The notes beneath the pieces are model-generated. The model was given only the letters and a program-made list of their open reading frames with translations, searched no databases and was not told where the DNA came from. A stretch of 64,000 bases of DNA from Lysinibacillus sphaericus (GTDB lineage: Bacteria > Bacillota > Bacilli > Bacillales_A > Planococcaceae), in assembly GCF_002982115.1 (NCBI RefSeq), contig NZ_CP019980.1, forward strand, positions 194,001 to 258,000, written 5' to 3'. Below are positions 51,099 through 64,000 of the stretch, piece by piece (the first letter of the stretch is position 1; each line of letters begins with the position of its first letter). The translations under genes were made by a program, and so were the position numbers.

Positions 51099-51929
51099 AT
51101 GGCGATTAAAAAGTATAAACCTACCTCTAATGGTCGTCGTAATATGACGTCTTTAGACTTTGCGGAAATTACAACTAACAAGCCTGAGAAATCATTGCTT
51201 GAACCAACTAAACGCAAAGCTGGTCGTAACAACCAAGGTAAAATCACTGTTCGTCATCATGGTGGTGGTCATAAGAAGCAATATCGTGTTATCGATTTCA
51301 AACGTGTTAAAGATGGCATTCCAGCGAAAGTTGCTACTATCGAATATGATCCAAACCGTTCTGCGAATATCGCATTAATCAACTACGCTGATGGAGCAAA
51401 AGCTTACATCTTAGCACCAAAAGGTCTAGAGGTTGGTCAAACAATCGTATCTGGTCCAGATGCTGATATTAAAGTAGGTAACACATTACCATTAGCAAAC
51501 ATTCCAATGGGTACAACAATCCATAACATCGAGTTAAAACCTGGTAAAGGTGGACAATTAGTACGTTCTGCTGGTACTTCTGCGCAAGTACTTGGTCGTG
51601 AAGACAAATACGTAATCGTTCGTCTACAATCTGGTGAAGTACGTTTAGTTCTTGCTACTTGCCGCGCTACAATCGGTCAAGTTGGTAACGAACAACATGA
51701 ACTTGTACACATCGGTAAAGCAGGTCGTAGCCGTTGGTTAGGTAAACGCCCAACTGTTCGTGGTTCTGTAATGAACCCTAACGATCACCCACACGGTGGT
51801 GGTGAAGGACGTTCTCCAATCGGACGTAAATCACCGATGACACCTTGGGGTAAACCAGCACTTGGTTACAAAACTCGTAATAAGAAAAACAAATCGGATA
51901 AATTCATCATCCGTAGTCGTAAAAAATAA
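51099..51929 (+). CDS. rplB: 50S ribosomal protein L2
   Basis: A 276-residue L2 needed for subunit joining and the peptidyl-transferase centre. [16 protein letters not shown] in the N-terminal half and [14 protein letters not shown] near the C-terminus (with the conserved histidine) are diagnostic. ATG follows AAGGAGGG. Confidence 0.97.
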   Translation: MAIKKYKPTSNGRRNMTSLDFAEITTNKPEKSLLEPTKRKAGRNNQGKITVRHHGGGHKKQYRVIDFKRVKDGIPAKVATIEYDPNRSANIALINYADGAKAYILAPKGLEVGQTIVSGPDADIKVGNTLPLANIPMGTTIHNIELKPGKGGQLVRSAGTSAQVLGREDKYVIVRLQSGEVRLVLATCRATIGQVGNEQHELVHIGKAGRSRWLGKRPTVRGSVMNPNDHPHGGGEGRSPIGRKSPMTPWGKPALGYKTRNKKNKSDKFIIRSRKK

Positions 51930-51989
51930 AGTGGTTAAACTACGGTTCTATGTGAGAGCCGTGGTGGAATCACAGAGGGAGGTTCCTAC

Positions 51990-52268
51990 ATGGGTCGCAG
52001 TTTGAAAAAAGGACCTTTTGTTGACGACCACTTAATGAAAAAAGTGGAAGCACAAGAGGCTTCTGAGAAGAAACAAGTTATTAAAACTTGGTCTCGCCGT
52101 TCTACAATCTTCCCGAACTTCATCGGACTAACAATTGCTGTATATGATGGACGTAAACATGTTCCTGTATACGTAACAGAAGATATGGTAGGCCACAAAC
52201 TTGGTGAATTCGCACCGACACGTACTTACAAAGGTCACGGTGCAGACGACAAGAAAACAAGACGCTAA
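51990..52268 (+). CDS. rpsS: 30S ribosomal protein S19
   Basis: A 92-residue S19 of the 30S head, contacting S13. [14 protein letters not shown] and [15 protein letters not shown] are hallmarks. ATG follows AGGGAGG. Confidence 0.97.
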   Translation: MGRSLKKGPFVDDHLMKKVEAQEASEKKQVIKTWSRRSTIFPNFIGLTIAVYDGRKHVPVYVTEDMVGHKLGEFAPTRTYKGHGADDKKTRR

Positions 52269-52290
52269 TTTTGAGAGGAGGTAAATCCTA

Positions 52291-52635
52291 ATGACACAAG
52301 CTAAAGCTATCGCTCGCACAGTACGTATCGCTCCTCGTAAAGTTCGTCTAGTTGTAGACTTAATCCGAGGTAAGCAAGTAGGTGAGGCAGTTGCAATTTT
52401 ACGTCATACTCCAAAAGCGGCGTCTCCAGTCGTTGAGAAAGTATTAAAATCTGCAGTTGCTAATGCTGAGCACAACTACGATCTAGATATCAACTCTTTA
52501 GTAGTTTCTGAAGTATTCGTTGATGAAGGTCCAACATTAAAACGTTTCCGTCCACGTGCACAAGGACGTGCAAGCGCAATTAACAAACGCACAAGCCACA
52601 TCACTTTAGTGGTATCTGAGAAGAAGGAGGGTTAA
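52291..52635 (+). CDS. rplV: 50S ribosomal protein L22
   Basis: A 114-residue L22, whose beta hairpin lines the exit tunnel ([14 protein letters not shown]). No hairpin deletion of the macrolide-resistance type is seen. ATG follows AGAGGAGG. Confidence 0.97.
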   Translation: MTQAKAIARTVRIAPRKVRLVVDLIRGKQVGEAVAILRHTPKAASPVVEKVLKSAVANAEHNYDLDINSLVVSEVFVDEGPTLKRFRPRAQGRASAINKRTSHITLVVSEKKEG

Positions 52636-52638
52636 TCC

Positions 52639-53292
52639 GTGGGTCAAAAAGTACATCCAATAGGACTGCGCGTTGGTATTATTCGTGACTGGGAGTCAAA
52701 ATGGTACGCTGAAAAAGACTATGCAACTCTACTTCACGAAGACATCAAAGTGCGTAAATATATTGAAACGGCTCTTAAAGACGCTTCTGTTTCTAAAGTT
52801 GAAATCGAACGTGCTGCAAACCGTGTAAACATTACAATTCACACTGCTAAACCAGGGATGGTAATCGGTAAAGGTGGTACTGAAGTTGAAAATCTTCGTA
52901 AATACCTTGGCGAATTAACTGGTAAACGTGTACACATCAACATCATCGAAATTAAACGTGCTGATCTTGACGCTCGTCTAGTAGCTGAAAACATCGCTCG
53001 TCAATTAGAAAACCGTGTTTCATTCCGTCGTGCACAAAAGCAATCAATCCAACGCACAATGCGTGCTGGTGCAAAAGGAATTAAAACACAAGTATCTGGT
53101 CGTTTAGGTGGCGCTGATATCGCGCGTGCTGAACACTATAGTGAAGGAACTGTTCCACTTCATACTCTACGTGCTGACATCGACTATGCACACGCAGAAG
53201 CTGACACTACTTACGGTAAATTAGGCGTTAAAGTATGGATCTACCGTGGTGAAGTTCTTCCTACGAAGAAATCTGTGGAAGGAGGCAAATAA
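52639..53292 (+). CDS. rpsC: 30S ribosomal protein S3
   Basis: A 217-residue S3 at the mRNA entry site, with a KH domain ([16 protein letters not shown]). GTG start 3 nt after rplV, served by GAAGGAGG inside the rplV end. Confidence 0.97.
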   Translation: MGQKVHPIGLRVGIIRDWESKWYAEKDYATLLHEDIKVRKYIETALKDASVSKVEIERAANRVNITIHTAKPGMVIGKGGTEVENLRKYLGELTGKRVHINIIEIKRADLDARLVAENIARQLENRVSFRRAQKQSIQRTMRAGAKGIKTQVSGRLGGADIARAEHYSEGTVPLHTLRADIDYAHAEADTTYGKLGVKVWIYRGEVLPTKKSVEGGK

Positions 53293-53293
53293 T

Positions 53294-53918
<625 letters not shown>

Positions 53919-53936
53919 TAAAGGAGGTTTTCAAGT

Positions 53937-54200
53937 ATGACTGAGCGTAATCAACGCAAAGTTTACACGGGCCGCGTTGTTTCAGATAAAATGGACAAAA
54001 CAATTTCTGTTTTAGTTGAAACTCACAAAAAGCACAAGCTTTATGGTAAACGTGTAAAGTACTCTAAAAAGTTTAAAGCTCATGATGAGCAAAACCAAGC
54101 GAAAATCGGTGATATCGTACGTATCATGGAGACTCGCCCGCTATCAGCTACTAAACGTTTCCGTCTAGTTGAAGTTGTAGAAAAAGCGGTTATTATTTAA
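53937..54200 (+). CDS. rpsQ: 30S ribosomal protein S17
   Basis: An 87-residue OB-fold protein binding 16S rRNA early in assembly. [16 protein letters not shown] and the C-terminal [16 protein letters not shown] are hallmarks. ATG follows AAAGGAGG. Confidence 0.97.
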   Translation: MTERNQRKVYTGRVVSDKMDKTISVLVETHKKHKLYGKRVKYSKKFKAHDEQNQAKIGDIVRIMETRPLSATKRFRLVEVVEKAVII

Positions 54201-54243
54201 TAACTATTTCGGAACAACCAATTTCCGAAGGGAGGTAACCTAA

Positions 54244-54612
54244 GTGATCCAACAAGAAAGTCGTATGAAAGTTGCTGACAACTCAGGTGCACGTGAAGTT
54301 CTTACAATTAAAGTGCTTGGTGGCTCTGGCCGTAAAACTGCTAACATCGGTGATATCGTTGTTTGTACAGTTAAGAAAGCAACACCAGGTGGCGTTGTCA
54401 AGAAGGGTGACGTTGTTAAAGCTGTTATCGTTCGTACTAAATCAGGCGTACGTCGTAAAGACGGTACTTACATCAAATTTGATGAAAATGCTTGTGTAAT
54501 TATTCGTGATGATAAATCACCACGCGGAACTCGTATTTTCGGACCTGTTGCACGTGAATTACGTGACAGCAACTTCATGAAAATCGTTTCTCTAGCTCCA
54601 GAAGTTCTTTAA
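54244..54612 (+). CDS. rplN: 50S ribosomal protein L14
   Basis: A 122-residue L14 at the subunit interface (contact to 16S h14, RsfS site). [16 protein letters not shown] at the start and [13 protein letters not shown] near the end. GTG start follows AGGGAGG. Confidence 0.97.
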   Translation: MIQQESRMKVADNSGAREVLTIKVLGGSGRKTANIGDIVVCTVKKATPGGVVKKGDVVKAVIVRTKSGVRRKDGTYIKFDENACVIIRDDKSPRGTRIFGPVARELRDSNFMKIVSLAPEVL

Positions 54613-54647
54613 TTTCATGACAGTGCCAATCAAGGAGGTGCGACAGC

Positions 54648-54956
54648 ATGCATGTAAAAAAAGGTGACAAGGTTAAGGTTATCACTGGTAAGGACAAAGG
54701 CAAAGAAGGAGTAATCCTAGCTGCTTTCCCTAAACAAGACCGCGTTCTTGTTGAAGGTGTAAACATCGTGAAAAAACACGTTAAACCTAACCAATTGAAT
54801 CCACAAGGTGGGATTGTAAGCCAAGAGGCTGCAATTCACGTTTCGAACGTAATGCTAATCGATCCTAAATCTGGCGAGCCGACTCGTGTAGGTTATAAAA
54901 TCGAAAACGGTAAAAAAGTTCGTGTTGCAAAAAAATCAGGTGCAGTAATCGACTAA
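54648..54956 (+). CDS. rplX: 50S ribosomal protein L24
   Basis: A 102-residue assembly-initiator protein with a KOW motif ([15 protein letters not shown]). ATG 54648 follows AAGGAGGTG. Confidence 0.97.
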   Translation: MHVKKGDKVKVITGKDKGKEGVILAAFPKQDRVLVEGVNIVKKHVKPNQLNPQGGIVSQEAAIHVSNVMLIDPKSGEPTRVGYKIENGKKVRVAKKSGAVID

Positions 54957-54985
54957 TTAGTAAATAAAAGAAGGGAGGTACACAC

Positions 54986-55525
54986 ATGAGCCGCCTAAAA
55001 GAAAAATATTTAAATGAAGTTTCTCCTGCTCTAATGAGCAAATTTGGATATAAATCAGTTATGCAACTTCCAAAAGTTGATAAAATCGTTATCAACATGG
55101 GTGTTGGCGATGCAGTTCAAAACTCTAAAGCGCTTGATGCAGCTGTAGAAGAATTGACAATTATCACTGGTCAAAAACCAGTAGTAACTAAAGCGAAAAA
55201 ATCGATCGCAGGTTTCCGTCTACGTGAAGGTATGCCTATCGGTGCTAAAGTTACATTACGCGGTGAGCGTATGTATGAATTCTTGGATAAATTAATCGCA
55301 ATCGCATTACCTCGTGTACGTGACTTCCGTGGTGTTTCTAAAAAAGCATTCGATGGTCGCGGTAACTACACTCTTGGTGTTAAAGAGCAATTAATTTTCC
55401 CAGAAATCGATTACGATAAAGTTTCAAAAGTACGCGGTATGGACATCGTGATCGTAACGACAGCGAACTCTGACGAAGAAGCTCGCGAGTTATTGACACA
55501 ATTCGGTATGCCGTTCCAAAAGTAA
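54986..55525 (+). CDS. rplE: 50S ribosomal protein L5
   Basis: A 179-residue protein carrying 5S rRNA in the central protuberance. [33 protein letters not shown] and the loop [15 protein letters not shown] are diagnostic. ATG follows AAGGGAGG. Confidence 0.97.
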   Translation: MSRLKEKYLNEVSPALMSKFGYKSVMQLPKVDKIVINMGVGDAVQNSKALDAAVEELTIITGQKPVVTKAKKSIAGFRLREGMPIGAKVTLRGERMYEFLDKLIAIALPRVRDFRGVSKKAFDGRGNYTLGVKEQLIFPEIDYDKVSKVRGMDIVIVTTANSDEEARELLTQFGMPFQK

Positions 55526-55732
<207 letters not shown>

Positions 55733-55761
55733 TCCCCTAATTTGGGAAGGAGGTAAATGTA

Positions 55762-56160
55762 ATGACAATGACTGATCCGATTGCAGATATGCTTACTCGC
55801 ATTCGTAATGCGAACATGGTTCGTCACGAGAAGTTAGAAGTACCAGCTTCCAACGTGAAAAAAGAAATCGCTGAAATTTTAAAGCGTGAAGGTTTCGTAC
55901 GTGACGTAGAATACGTGGAAGACAACAAACAAGGTATCATCCGTATCTTCTTAAAATACGGTAAAGATAACGAGCGCGTTATCACTGGCCTAAAACGTAT
56001 TTCTAAACCTGGTCTACGTGTATATGCTAAAACAAATGAAGTTCCTAAAGTACTGAACGGTCTTGGTATCGCTTTAGTGTCAACTTCACAAGGTTTATTA
56101 ACAGATAAAGAAGCTCGCGCTAAACAAGTTGGCGGCGAAGTTCTAGCATACGTTTGGTAA
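55762..56160 (+). CDS. rpsH: 30S ribosomal protein S8
   Basis: A 132-residue S8, central-domain assembly protein. [14 protein letters not shown] and [13 protein letters not shown] are hallmarks. Two near starts, ATG 55762 and ATG 55768; the first is 6-7 nt after GGAAGGAGG. Confidence 0.97.
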   Translation: MTMTDPIADMLTRIRNANMVRHEKLEVPASNVKKEIAEILKREGFVRDVEYVEDNKQGIIRIFLKYGKDNERVITGLKRISKPGLRVYAKTNEVPKVLNGLGIALVSTSQGLLTDKEARAKQVGGEVLAYVW

Positions 56161-56190
56161 TTAGCAATAAATGAATGGAGGTGCAACTAA

Positions 56191-56730
56191 ATGTCTCGTG
56201 TAGGTAAAAAAATTATCGAGGTACCAGCTAACGTAACTGTTACTGTCGCAGCTGACAACACTGTTACTGTTAAAGGTCCTAAAGGCGAACTTGTTCGTTC
56301 TTTCCACCAAGATATGAAAATTGAGCAAGAAGGAAATGTGATCTCTGTATCTCGTCCTTCTGATTCAAAAGAACACCGCACAAACCACGGTACTACTCGT
56401 GCGCTTTTAGCGAACATGGTTACTGGTGTTTCTGCAGGTTTCGAAAAATCATTAGAACTTATCGGTGTCGGTTACCGTGCGCAATTACAAGGTAAAAAGC
56501 TTGTACTTAACGTAGGTTACTCTCACCCAGTTGAGTTCACACCAGAAGATGGTCTTGAAGTAGAAGTTCCGACTAATACAAAAATCATCGTTAAAGGTAT
56601 CAGCAAAGAACGCGTTGGCGCTCTTGCATCTAATATCCGTGACGTTCGTCCACCAGAGCCTTATAAAGGTAAAGGTATCCGTTACGAAGGCGAATACGTT
56701 CGTCGTAAAGAAGGTAAAACAGGTAAATAA
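56191..56730 (+). CDS. rplF: 50S ribosomal protein L6
   Basis: A 179-residue L6 with two repeated domains near the sarcin-ricin loop. [11 protein letters not shown] at the start and [16 protein letters not shown] at the end are diagnostic. ATG follows ATGGAGGTG. Confidence 0.97.
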   Translation: MSRVGKKIIEVPANVTVTVAADNTVTVKGPKGELVRSFHQDMKIEQEGNVISVSRPSDSKEHRTNHGTTRALLANMVTGVSAGFEKSLELIGVGYRAQLQGKKLVLNVGYSHPVEFTPEDGLEVEVPTNTKIIVKGISKERVGALASNIRDVRPPEPYKGKGIRYEGEYVRRKEGKTGK

Positions 56731-56762
56731 TGCTGCTTAAGCATTAGAAAGGAGTGACCCTT

Positions 56763-57122
56763 GTGATTACGAAACAGGATAAAAATCAAGTTCGTAAAAA
56801 ACGTCATGCGCGAGTTCGTTCTAAAATTTCGGGTACTGCTGAGCGTCCACGCTTAAACGTATTCCGTTCTAACAAGAACATCTACGCTCAACTTATCGAT
56901 GACGTAGCAGGCGTAACACTTGTTAGCGCATCTTCTCAAGAAAATGGTTTTGAAGGTGCTGGTAACAACGTAGAAGCTGCATCAAAAATCGGTGAAACAA
57001 TCGCGAAACGCGCTGCGGAAAAAAACATTACTGCAATTGTATTTGACCGTGGTGGTTACTTATATCATGGACGTGTAAAAGCTTTAGCTGAAGCTGCACG
57101 TGAGAACGGTTTAGAATTTTAA
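56763..57122 (+). CDS. rplR: 50S ribosomal protein L18
   Basis: A 119-residue 5S rRNA-binding protein, with [16 protein letters not shown] and [18 protein letters not shown] 56763 (ITKQDKN) lies 8 nt after AAAGGAG and gives the usual length. The in-frame GTG 56754 overlaps that site. Confidence 0.96.
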   Translation: MITKQDKNQVRKKRHARVRSKISGTAERPRLNVFRSNKNIYAQLIDDVAGVTLVSASSQENGFEGAGNNVEAASKIGETIAKRAAEKNITAIVFDRGGYLYHGRVKALAEAARENGLEF

Positions 57123-57143
57123 TAAGAAGGAGGGACACATTTC

Positions 57144-57647
57144 ATGAGTCGAATTGACGCAAACAAACTTGGAGAACTTGAAGAACGCGTAGTTACTATT
57201 AACCGTGTTGCTAAAGTTGTTAAAGGTGGACGTCGCTTCCGCTTCACAGCATTAGTTGTTGTTGGCGATAGAAACGGACATGTTGGTTTCGGTACTGGTA
57301 AAGCTCAAGAGGTGCCAGATGCTATCCGTAAAGCTGTTGAAGATGCGAAGAAAAACTTAATCGAAGTGCCACGTGTAGGTGGAACAACTCCACACTTAGT
57401 GCTTGGTCGCTTCGGTGCAGGAGAAATCCTAATCAAACCTGCTGCTCCTGGTACAGGGGTTATCGCTGGTGGTCCAGTACGTGCCGTACTAGAACTTGCT
57501 GGTATTACTGATATTCTTTCAAAATCACTTGGATCTAACACACCAATCAATATGGTGCGTGCTACTGTTCAAGGTTTAACTGAATTAAAACGCGTAGAGG
57601 ACGTTGCAAAATTACGTGGCAAATCAGTGGAAGAAATATTAGGATAA
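57144..57647 (+). CDS. rpsE: 30S ribosomal protein S5
   Basis: A 167-residue S5 at the mRNA channel and decoding region. [18 protein letters not shown] is the double-stranded RNA-binding domain; the spectinomycin-related loop is wild type. ATG follows AGAAGGAGGG. Confidence 0.97.
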   Translation: MSRIDANKLGELEERVVTINRVAKVVKGGRRFRFTALVVVGDRNGHVGFGTGKAQEVPDAIRKAVEDAKKNLIEVPRVGGTTPHLVLGRFGAGEILIKPAAPGTGVIAGGPVRAVLELAGITDILSKSLGSNTPINMVRATVQGLTELKRVEDVAKLRGKSVEEILG

Positions 57648-57660
57648 GGGGGGAATAATA

Positions 57661-57843
57661 ATGGCTAACAAATTAGAAATCACCCTTACAAAATCTGTGA
57701 TCGGTTCTAAACCGGCACAACGTAAAACTATTGAAGCTCTAGGATTACGTAAATTAAATCAAACTGTTGAGAAAGCTGATAACGCTGCTACTCGCGGTAT
57801 GCTTGATAAAGTAGCTCACTTAGTTACTGTAAAAGAAAATTAA
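57661..57843 (+). CDS. rpmD: 50S ribosomal protein L30
   Basis: A 60-residue L30. [17 protein letters not shown] and [10 protein letters not shown] are diagnostic. ATG follows AAGGGGGG, 13 nt after rpsE. Confidence 0.96.
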   Translation: MANKLEITLTKSVIGSKPAQRKTIEALGLRKLNQTVEKADNAATRGMLDKVAHLVTVKEN

Positions 57844-57877
57844 TTTTTAATTAATGAACAAGGAGGTGCCACCCACT

Positions 57878-58317
57878 ATGAAACTGCATGAGTTAAAACC
57901 AGCAGAAGGATCTCGTAAGCAACGCAATCGCGTTGGTCGTGGTATCGGTTCTGGTAACGGTAAAACATCAGGTAAAGGTCATAAAGGTCAAAACGCTCGT
58001 TCTGGTGGCGGTGTACGCCCAGGCTTTGAGGGCGGTCAAAACCCGTTATTCCGTCGTTTACCTAAACGTGGATTTACGAACATTAACCGTAAAGAATACG
58101 CTATCGTTAACCTTGACACATTAAACCGTTTCGAAGACGGTGCAGAAGTAACAACTGCATTATTACTTGAAACTGGTCTTGTGAGCAATGAAAAAGCTGG
58201 AATTAAAGTTCTAGGCAATGGAACACTTAACAAAAAGCTTACAGTAAAAGCTCATAAATTCTCAGCTTCAGCAAAAGAAGCAATCGAGAATGCCGGCGGA
58301 ACTACTGAGGTGATTTA

Positions 58318-58318
<1 letters not shown>
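57878..58318 (+). CDS. rplO: 50S ribosomal protein L15
   Basis: A 146-residue L15. [14 protein letters not shown] and the glycine-rich [20 protein letters not shown] segment are hallmarks. ATG 57878 follows AAGGAGGTG; the in-frame ATG 57854 lies before that site. The stop overlaps secY by one base. Confidence 0.96.
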
Positions 58319-60335
<2,017 letters not shown>

Positions 60336-60751
60336 TACCCGGCTCCGGGCGCAGAATACTGCTTCCGCGGGAGGCATGCGGGAGCAACACCGAAACATAA
60401 TTTTTTTGAGAGTTGCAAAAGCATATTGTGCCCGGTATATATTTCTTTTAAAAAGTGCAACATGACTTTTGAGAGAGTATAATGGGTTTCGTGGAAGCAT
60501 CTGTGTAACGGGTATGAATATCTCATCAAAGACATTTCCGGTATTCGTGTAAACATGGGAGATTCAGTGCCCATACTGGTCCTGTATATTCCGTGGATTG
60601 TGTGAAGCGAAACCAGACGAGCGTCTTTCAAACATCTCTCATACAATCCAAACATATGTTGAAACGAGGTTGCTTCTATAGTTGCAGCAGATATCCGTTT
60701 GATGTAACGATGAGAACTTTAATTTGCATATAGAGAGGAGAGACAGAGTAG
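60336..60751 (+). other. adk-infA spacer lacking map; GC-rich patch and two promoter-like sequences
   Basis: About 416 nt without a convincing gene, where Bacillus carries map and a small KOW gene. 60330-60395 is unusually GC-rich. It contains CCCGG/CCGGG and GCTTCCGC/GCGGGAGC inverted repeats (60339-60351 and 60361-60385). Two promoter-like sequences follow: TTGCAA-17-TATATA (60413-60441) and GTGCAA-17-TATAAT (60455-60483). Longest open frames on both strands are not recognised as proteins. Confidence 0.6.
60413..60483 (+). promoter_or_regulatory. Tandem promoters upstream of infA
   Basis: P1: TTGCAA (60413-60418), 17 nt, TATATA (60436-60441). P2: GTGCAA (60455-60460), 17 nt, TATAAT (60478-60483). 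Either would give a leader of some 260-300 nt before infA, allowing infA-rpsM-rpoA to be expressed apart from the S10 promoter. Confidence 0.55.
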
Positions 60752-60970
60752 ATGGCGAAAGATGATGTAATTGAAGTCGAAGGGACAGTTGTTGAGACTT
60801 TGCCAAACGCGATGTTTAAGGTAGAATTAGAAAATGGACATGTGATTTTAGCACACGTTTCTGGTAAGATTCGTATGCACTTTATCCGTATTCTACCTGG
60901 AGATAAGGTTACTATCGAGTTATCTCCTTATGATTTAACTCGCGGTCGTATCACATACCGTTTTAAATAA
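60752..60970 (+). CDS. infA: Translation initiation factor IF-1
   Basis: A 72-residue OB-fold protein occupying the 30S A site during initiation. [18 protein letters not shown] and [16 protein letters not shown] are diagnostic. ATG follows GAGAGGAGAG. Confidence 0.97.
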   Translation: MAKDDVIEVEGTVVETLPNAMFKVELENGHVILAHVSGKIRMHFIRILPGDKVTIELSPYDLTRGRITYRFK

Positions 60971-61007
60971 TCTTTTGCGCTCCGGACTATTAAGGAGGTT
61001 AGGTTAG

Positions 61008-61121
<114 letters not shown>

Positions 61122-61145
61122 TTCTAAAGGAGGTGCACAACGTAC

Positions 61146-61511
61146 ATGGCACGTATTGCTGGTGTTGACATTCCTCGCGACAAACGCGTGGTAATTTCAT
61201 TAACTTACATTTACGGTATTGGTAAAACTACAGCTCAGAAAGTATTAGCTGGCGCAGGTATTTCAGAAGATACACGCGTACGCGACTTAACTGAAGATCA
61301 GTTAAACCTAATCCGTGAACAATTAGATTCTTACAAACTTGAAGGTGACTTACGTCGCGAAACTTCATTAAACATTAAACGTCTGATGGAAATCGGTTCA
61401 TTCCGTGGTATCCGTCACCGTCGTGGTTTACCTGTTCGTGGTCAAAATACGAAGAACAATGCGCGTACGCGTAAAGGTCCTCGTAAAACAGTTGCGAACA
61501 AGAAAAAATAA
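61146..61511 (+). CDS. rpsM: 30S ribosomal protein S13
   Basis: A 121-residue S13 of the head, touching L5 (bridge B1b) and P-site t[17 protein letters not shown] and the C-terminal [15 protein letters not shown] tail are hallmarks. ATG follows AAAGGAGGTG. Confidence 0.97.
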   Translation: MARIAGVDIPRDKRVVISLTYIYGIGKTTAQKVLAGAGISEDTRVRDLTEDQLNLIREQLDSYKLEGDLRRETSLNIKRLMEIGSFRGIRHRRGLPVRGQNTKNNARTRKGPRKTVANKKK

Positions 61512-61518
61512 TACGTAA

Positions 61519-61926
<408 letters not shown>

Positions 61927-61933
61927 TGGGTGC

Positions 61934-61963
61934 TTCTCATAGTGTATGAGAACATCATTTTTT
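61934..61963 (+). terminator. Weak hairpin between rpsK and rpoA
   Basis: TTCTCAT pairs with ATGAGAA across 5 nt; CATCA separates it from a T6 run, so termination would be partial. Confidence 0.5.
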
Positions 61964-61990
61964 GTACAGACTGTCTTGTGCAGATAATAA
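61962..61990 (+). promoter_or_regulatory. Possible rpoA promoter
   Basis: TTGTAC (61962-61967), 17 nt, TAATAA (61985-61990). Moderate match, just after the weak hairpin. Confidence 0.4.
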
Positions 61991-62065
61991 ACGATACGTC
62001 AATGACGATCGAATCTATGATGGAAAGAACCTATACATTCGATGTTTTGAAGGAGGGTAAATGAA

Positions 62066-63010
62066 ATGATCGAAATTGAAAAACCAAAGATTGAAACGGT
62101 GGAGATCAGCGAAGATTCCAAATATGGAAAGTTTGTTGTAGAACCGCTTGAACGCGGATATGGAAACACTTTGGGTAATTCTTTACGTCGTATCCTTCTG
62201 TCTTCATTACCAGGAGCTGCTGTCACTTCAATCCAAATTGATGGCGTTCTTCACGAATTCTCAACTGTAGAAGGCGTTGTGGAAGATGTAGCTTCAATTA
62301 TTTTGAACGTGAAAAAGCTTGCTCTTAAAATCTACTCTGACGAAGAAAAAGTTATTGAGATTGATGTAAAGGGCGATGGAACAGTTACGGCTGCTGACAT
62401 TACACATGACAGTGACGTAGAAATTTTAAACCCAGATCTATATATTGCAACAATCGCTAAAAACGGTCATTTACGTATGCGTATGTACGCTCAACGCGGC
62501 CGTGGTTACACTCCTGCTGATCAAAACAAACGTGAGGATCTTCCTATCGGCGTGATCCCGATCGACTCTATTTACACTCCAGTATCACGCGTCAATTTCC
62601 AAGTGGAAAATACTCGTGTAGGTCAGTCTTCTGACTACGACAAACTTTCTCTTGATGTGTGGACAGATGGTAGCATCGGTCCGAAAGAGGCGATTTCGCT
62701 CGGAGCAAAAATTTTAACCGAGCATCTAAACATCTTCGTTGGCATGACAGATGAGGCTCAAACTGCTGAAATCATGGTCGAAAAAGAAGAAGATCAAAAA
62801 GAAAAAGTTTTAGAGATGACTATCGAAGAACTTGATCTTTCTGTTCGTTCTTACAACTGCTTAAAACGCGCTGGTATTAATACAGTACTAGAACTTGCGA
62901 ATAAGTCAGAAGACGATATGATGAAAGTTCGTAACCTTGGACGTAAGTCATTAGAAGAGGTAAAAGCGAAGTTAGAAGAGCTTGGTTTAGGGTTACGCAA
63001 AGAAGACTAA
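62066..63010 (+). CDS. rpoA: RNA polymerase alpha subunit
   Basis: A 314-residue alpha subunit. The N-terminal assembly domain has [18 protein letters not shown] linker (about 228-245) leads to the C-terminal DNA/activator-binding domain with [16 protein letters not shown] and [15 protein letters not shown] follows GAAGGAGGG. 139-nt spacer before it holds the possible attenuator and promoter. Confidence 0.98.
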   Translation: MIEIEKPKIETVEISEDSKYGKFVVEPLERGYGNTLGNSLRRILLSSLPGAAVTSIQIDGVLHEFSTVEGVVEDVASIILNVKKLALKIYSDEEKVIEIDVKGDGTVTAADITHDSDVEILNPDLYIATIAKNGHLRMRMYAQRGRGYTPADQNKREDLPIGVIPIDSIYTPVSRVNFQVENTRVGQSSDYDKLSLDVWTDGSIGPKEAISLGAKILTEHLNIFVGMTDEAQTAEIMVEKEEDQKEKVLEMTIEELDLSVRSYNCLKRAGINTVLELANKSEDDMMKVRNLGRKSLEEVKAKLEELGLGLRKED

Positions 63011-63066
63011 GCGATTTAAACAAAACTTATAAGATCAGATATTTTTTATAAAGGAGGGAAACATCC

Positions 63067-63447
63067 ATGGGTTACAGAAAACTTGGTCGTACAAGTTCTC
63101 AACGTAAAGCGATGTTACGTGACTTAGCTACTGATTTAATCATCAACGAGCGTATCGAAACTACTGAGGCTCGCGCTAAAGAAGTACGTAAAGCTGTTGA
63201 AAAAATGATTACTTTAGGTAAACGCGGAGATTTACACGCACGCCGTCAAGCTGCTGCATTCATCCGTCGTGAACTAGTAACAACTACTGACGAAGAAGGT
63301 AACGAAACAACTTCATTTGCGCTACAAAAGCTATTTGATGATGTTGCACCACGTTACGCAGAACGTCAAGGTGGTTACACTCGTATTCTTAAAGTAGGTC
63401 CTCGTCGTGGTGACGGTGCACCTGTTGTTGTGATTGAATTAGTTTAA
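63067..63447 (+). CDS. rplQ: 50S ribosomal protein L17
   Basis: A 126-residue L17 near the tunnel exit. [18 protein letters not shown] at the start and [18 protein letters not shown] near the end. ATG follows AAGGAGGG. Last gene of the supercluster. Confidence 0.97.
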   Translation: MGYRKLGRTSSQRKAMLRDLATDLIINERIETTEARAKEVRKAVEKMITLGKRGDLHARRQAAAFIRRELVTTTDEEGNETTSFALQKLFDDVAPRYAERQGGYTRILKVGPRRGDGAPVVVIELV

Positions 63448-63470
63448 TCATAAGAGAAAACAAGTGGTGA

Positions 63471-63498
63471 AGAGGGTGGAACCACCACCCTCTTTCTT
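63471..63498 (+). terminator. Terminator of the S10-spc-alpha supercluster
   Basis: AGAGGGTGG pairs with CCACCCTCT across a 5-nt loop and is followed by TTCTTT. Confidence 0.92.
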
Positions 63499-63512
63499 TA
63501 TAAACGATTTAT

Positions 63513-63677
63513 ACGACAAATAATTAAGCTGAGCGTTATGATGAGCGGACACTGTTGTGTGGCGTCTCGTTTAGCTCTCCGCACCTCATTCAAAAGAGGC
63601 AAGGGCTTGAGCACCCGTGTTTCTTGTAAATGTAACGACTAGCGCATTTCTATCGAATGAGGTGCGCGCTTTTTTAT
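63513..63677 (+). ncRNA. Candidate structured RNA downstream of rplQ
   Basis: After the rplQ terminator there is a promoter-like ACGACA (63513-63518), 18 nt, TATGAT (63537-63542). GCACCTCATTC (63581-63591) pairs perfectly with GAATGAGGTGC (63655-63665), which is followed by GCGC and a T7 run. The 63-nt loop between has room for more structure. Together this would make an RNA of about 130 nt with its own terminator. Identity not recognised; position recalls the reported L17 downstream element motif. Confidence 0.5.
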
Positions 63678-63698
63678 TATTTTAATGAACAACGAAAC

Positions 63699-63723
63699 AG
63701 CGCCAATTGATGGTGCTTTTTTT
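63699..63723 (+). terminator. Second terminator before ecfA1
   Basis: AGCGCCA pairs with TGGTGCT (one G-U) around ATTGA and is followed by a T7 run. Confidence 0.75.
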
Positions 63724-63845
63724 AATATAAAAGAAAAAGCGCGTAGGCATTTTTCTTATACCGACATATTGATTGTAGTAGAATTCATACATAAAAAAGT
63801 GTAAGTTAGTTAGTATAGCTGAGCATGTAGAGAGGAGTGCTAGAA

Positions 63846-64000
63846 ATGCCCGAAATTTTATCGTTAAATAATGTGACATTTTCATATACACCTGAAAATC
63901 AAGAGCTGCGAAATGCTGTTGAAAATGTAAGCTTTGCCGTCCAAGAAGGTGAGTGGATTGCCATCGTTGGCCATAATGGTTCTGGGAAATCGACAATCGC
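63846..64000 (+). CDS. ecfA1: Energy-coupling factor transporter ATPase EcfA1 (5' part, cut by window end)
   Basis: The first 51 residues of an ABC ATPase of the ECF vitamin transporter energising module. SLNNVTFSYTPEN at the start and Walker A GHNGSGKST near residue 42 are seen; the window ends there. ATG 63846 follows AGAGGAGTG. In Bacillales rplQ is followed by ecfA1-ecfA2-ecfT-truA, and this order is expected beyond the end. Confidence 0.9.
   Translation, partial: MPEILSLNNVTFSYTPENQELRNAVENVSFAVQEGEWIAIVGHNGSGKSTI

Overview
The window is 64 kb of an AT-rich Gram-positive chromosome of the order Bacillales. The sigH, ctsR-mcsA-mcsB-clpC, rae1 and rplGB genes, the strong AGGAGG ribosome binding sites, the GTG/TTG starts of rpoB and rpoC and the tRNA-sensing T-box leader all point there. 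The protein sequences read like Lysinibacillus or a close relative in the Planococcaceae/Caryophanaceae. That genus assignment is inference, not a database result. No rRNA, tRNA, CRISPR, prophage or intact insertion sequence was seen.

Layout. (1) 1-9.8 kb is an accessory-like stretch. It holds an aldehyde dehydrogenase with its DUF779 partner, a decayed DUF4003 gene, a DUF3969-like gene, a second aldehyde dehydrogenase, an acyl-CoA thioesterase, a HemAT-type oxygen sensor for chemotaxis, a CorA Mg channel, a methyltransferase and small membrane proteins. (2) 10-25.4 kb is the conserved Bacillales block: the CtsR heat-shock operon (ctsR-mcsA-mcsB-clpC), radA, yacL, the isoprenoid genes ispD and ispF, gltX, a cysteine T-box controlling cysE-cysS, then mrnC, rlmB, rae1 and sigH. 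(3) 25.4-29.3 kb holds rpmG, secE, nusG, rplK-rplA and rplJ-rplL with an L10 leader. (4) 29.4-42.7 kb holds ybxB, rpoB-rpoC, rplGB, rpsL-rpsG-fusA-tuf. (5) 42.7-48.8 kb is an insertion relative to the usual tuf-to-S10 order: a BceRS-BceAB-type peptide sensing/detoxification module and a YuiF-type transporter. (6) 49-63.5 kb is the S10-spc-alpha ribosomal protein supercluster with secY, adk, infA, rpoA and rplQ. The window ends inside ecfA1, the first gene of the usual energy-coupling-factor transporter operon.

Most of the window is core machinery for transcription, translation and protein secretion. The clearest departures from the textbook Bacillus order are: no disA between radA and yacL; no map (or KOW-protein gene) between adk and infA, where a GC-rich patch sits instead; and the BceRSAB/YuiF block between tuf and rpsJ. 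The most interesting non-coding signals are a possible small RNA downstream of rplQ, a roughly 109-nt nested hairpin next to corA, an in-frame leader ORF before ispF, and strong hairpins inside secE-nusG, rpsL-rpsG and rpoB-rpoC. I did not find a convincing wholly new multi-gene system.
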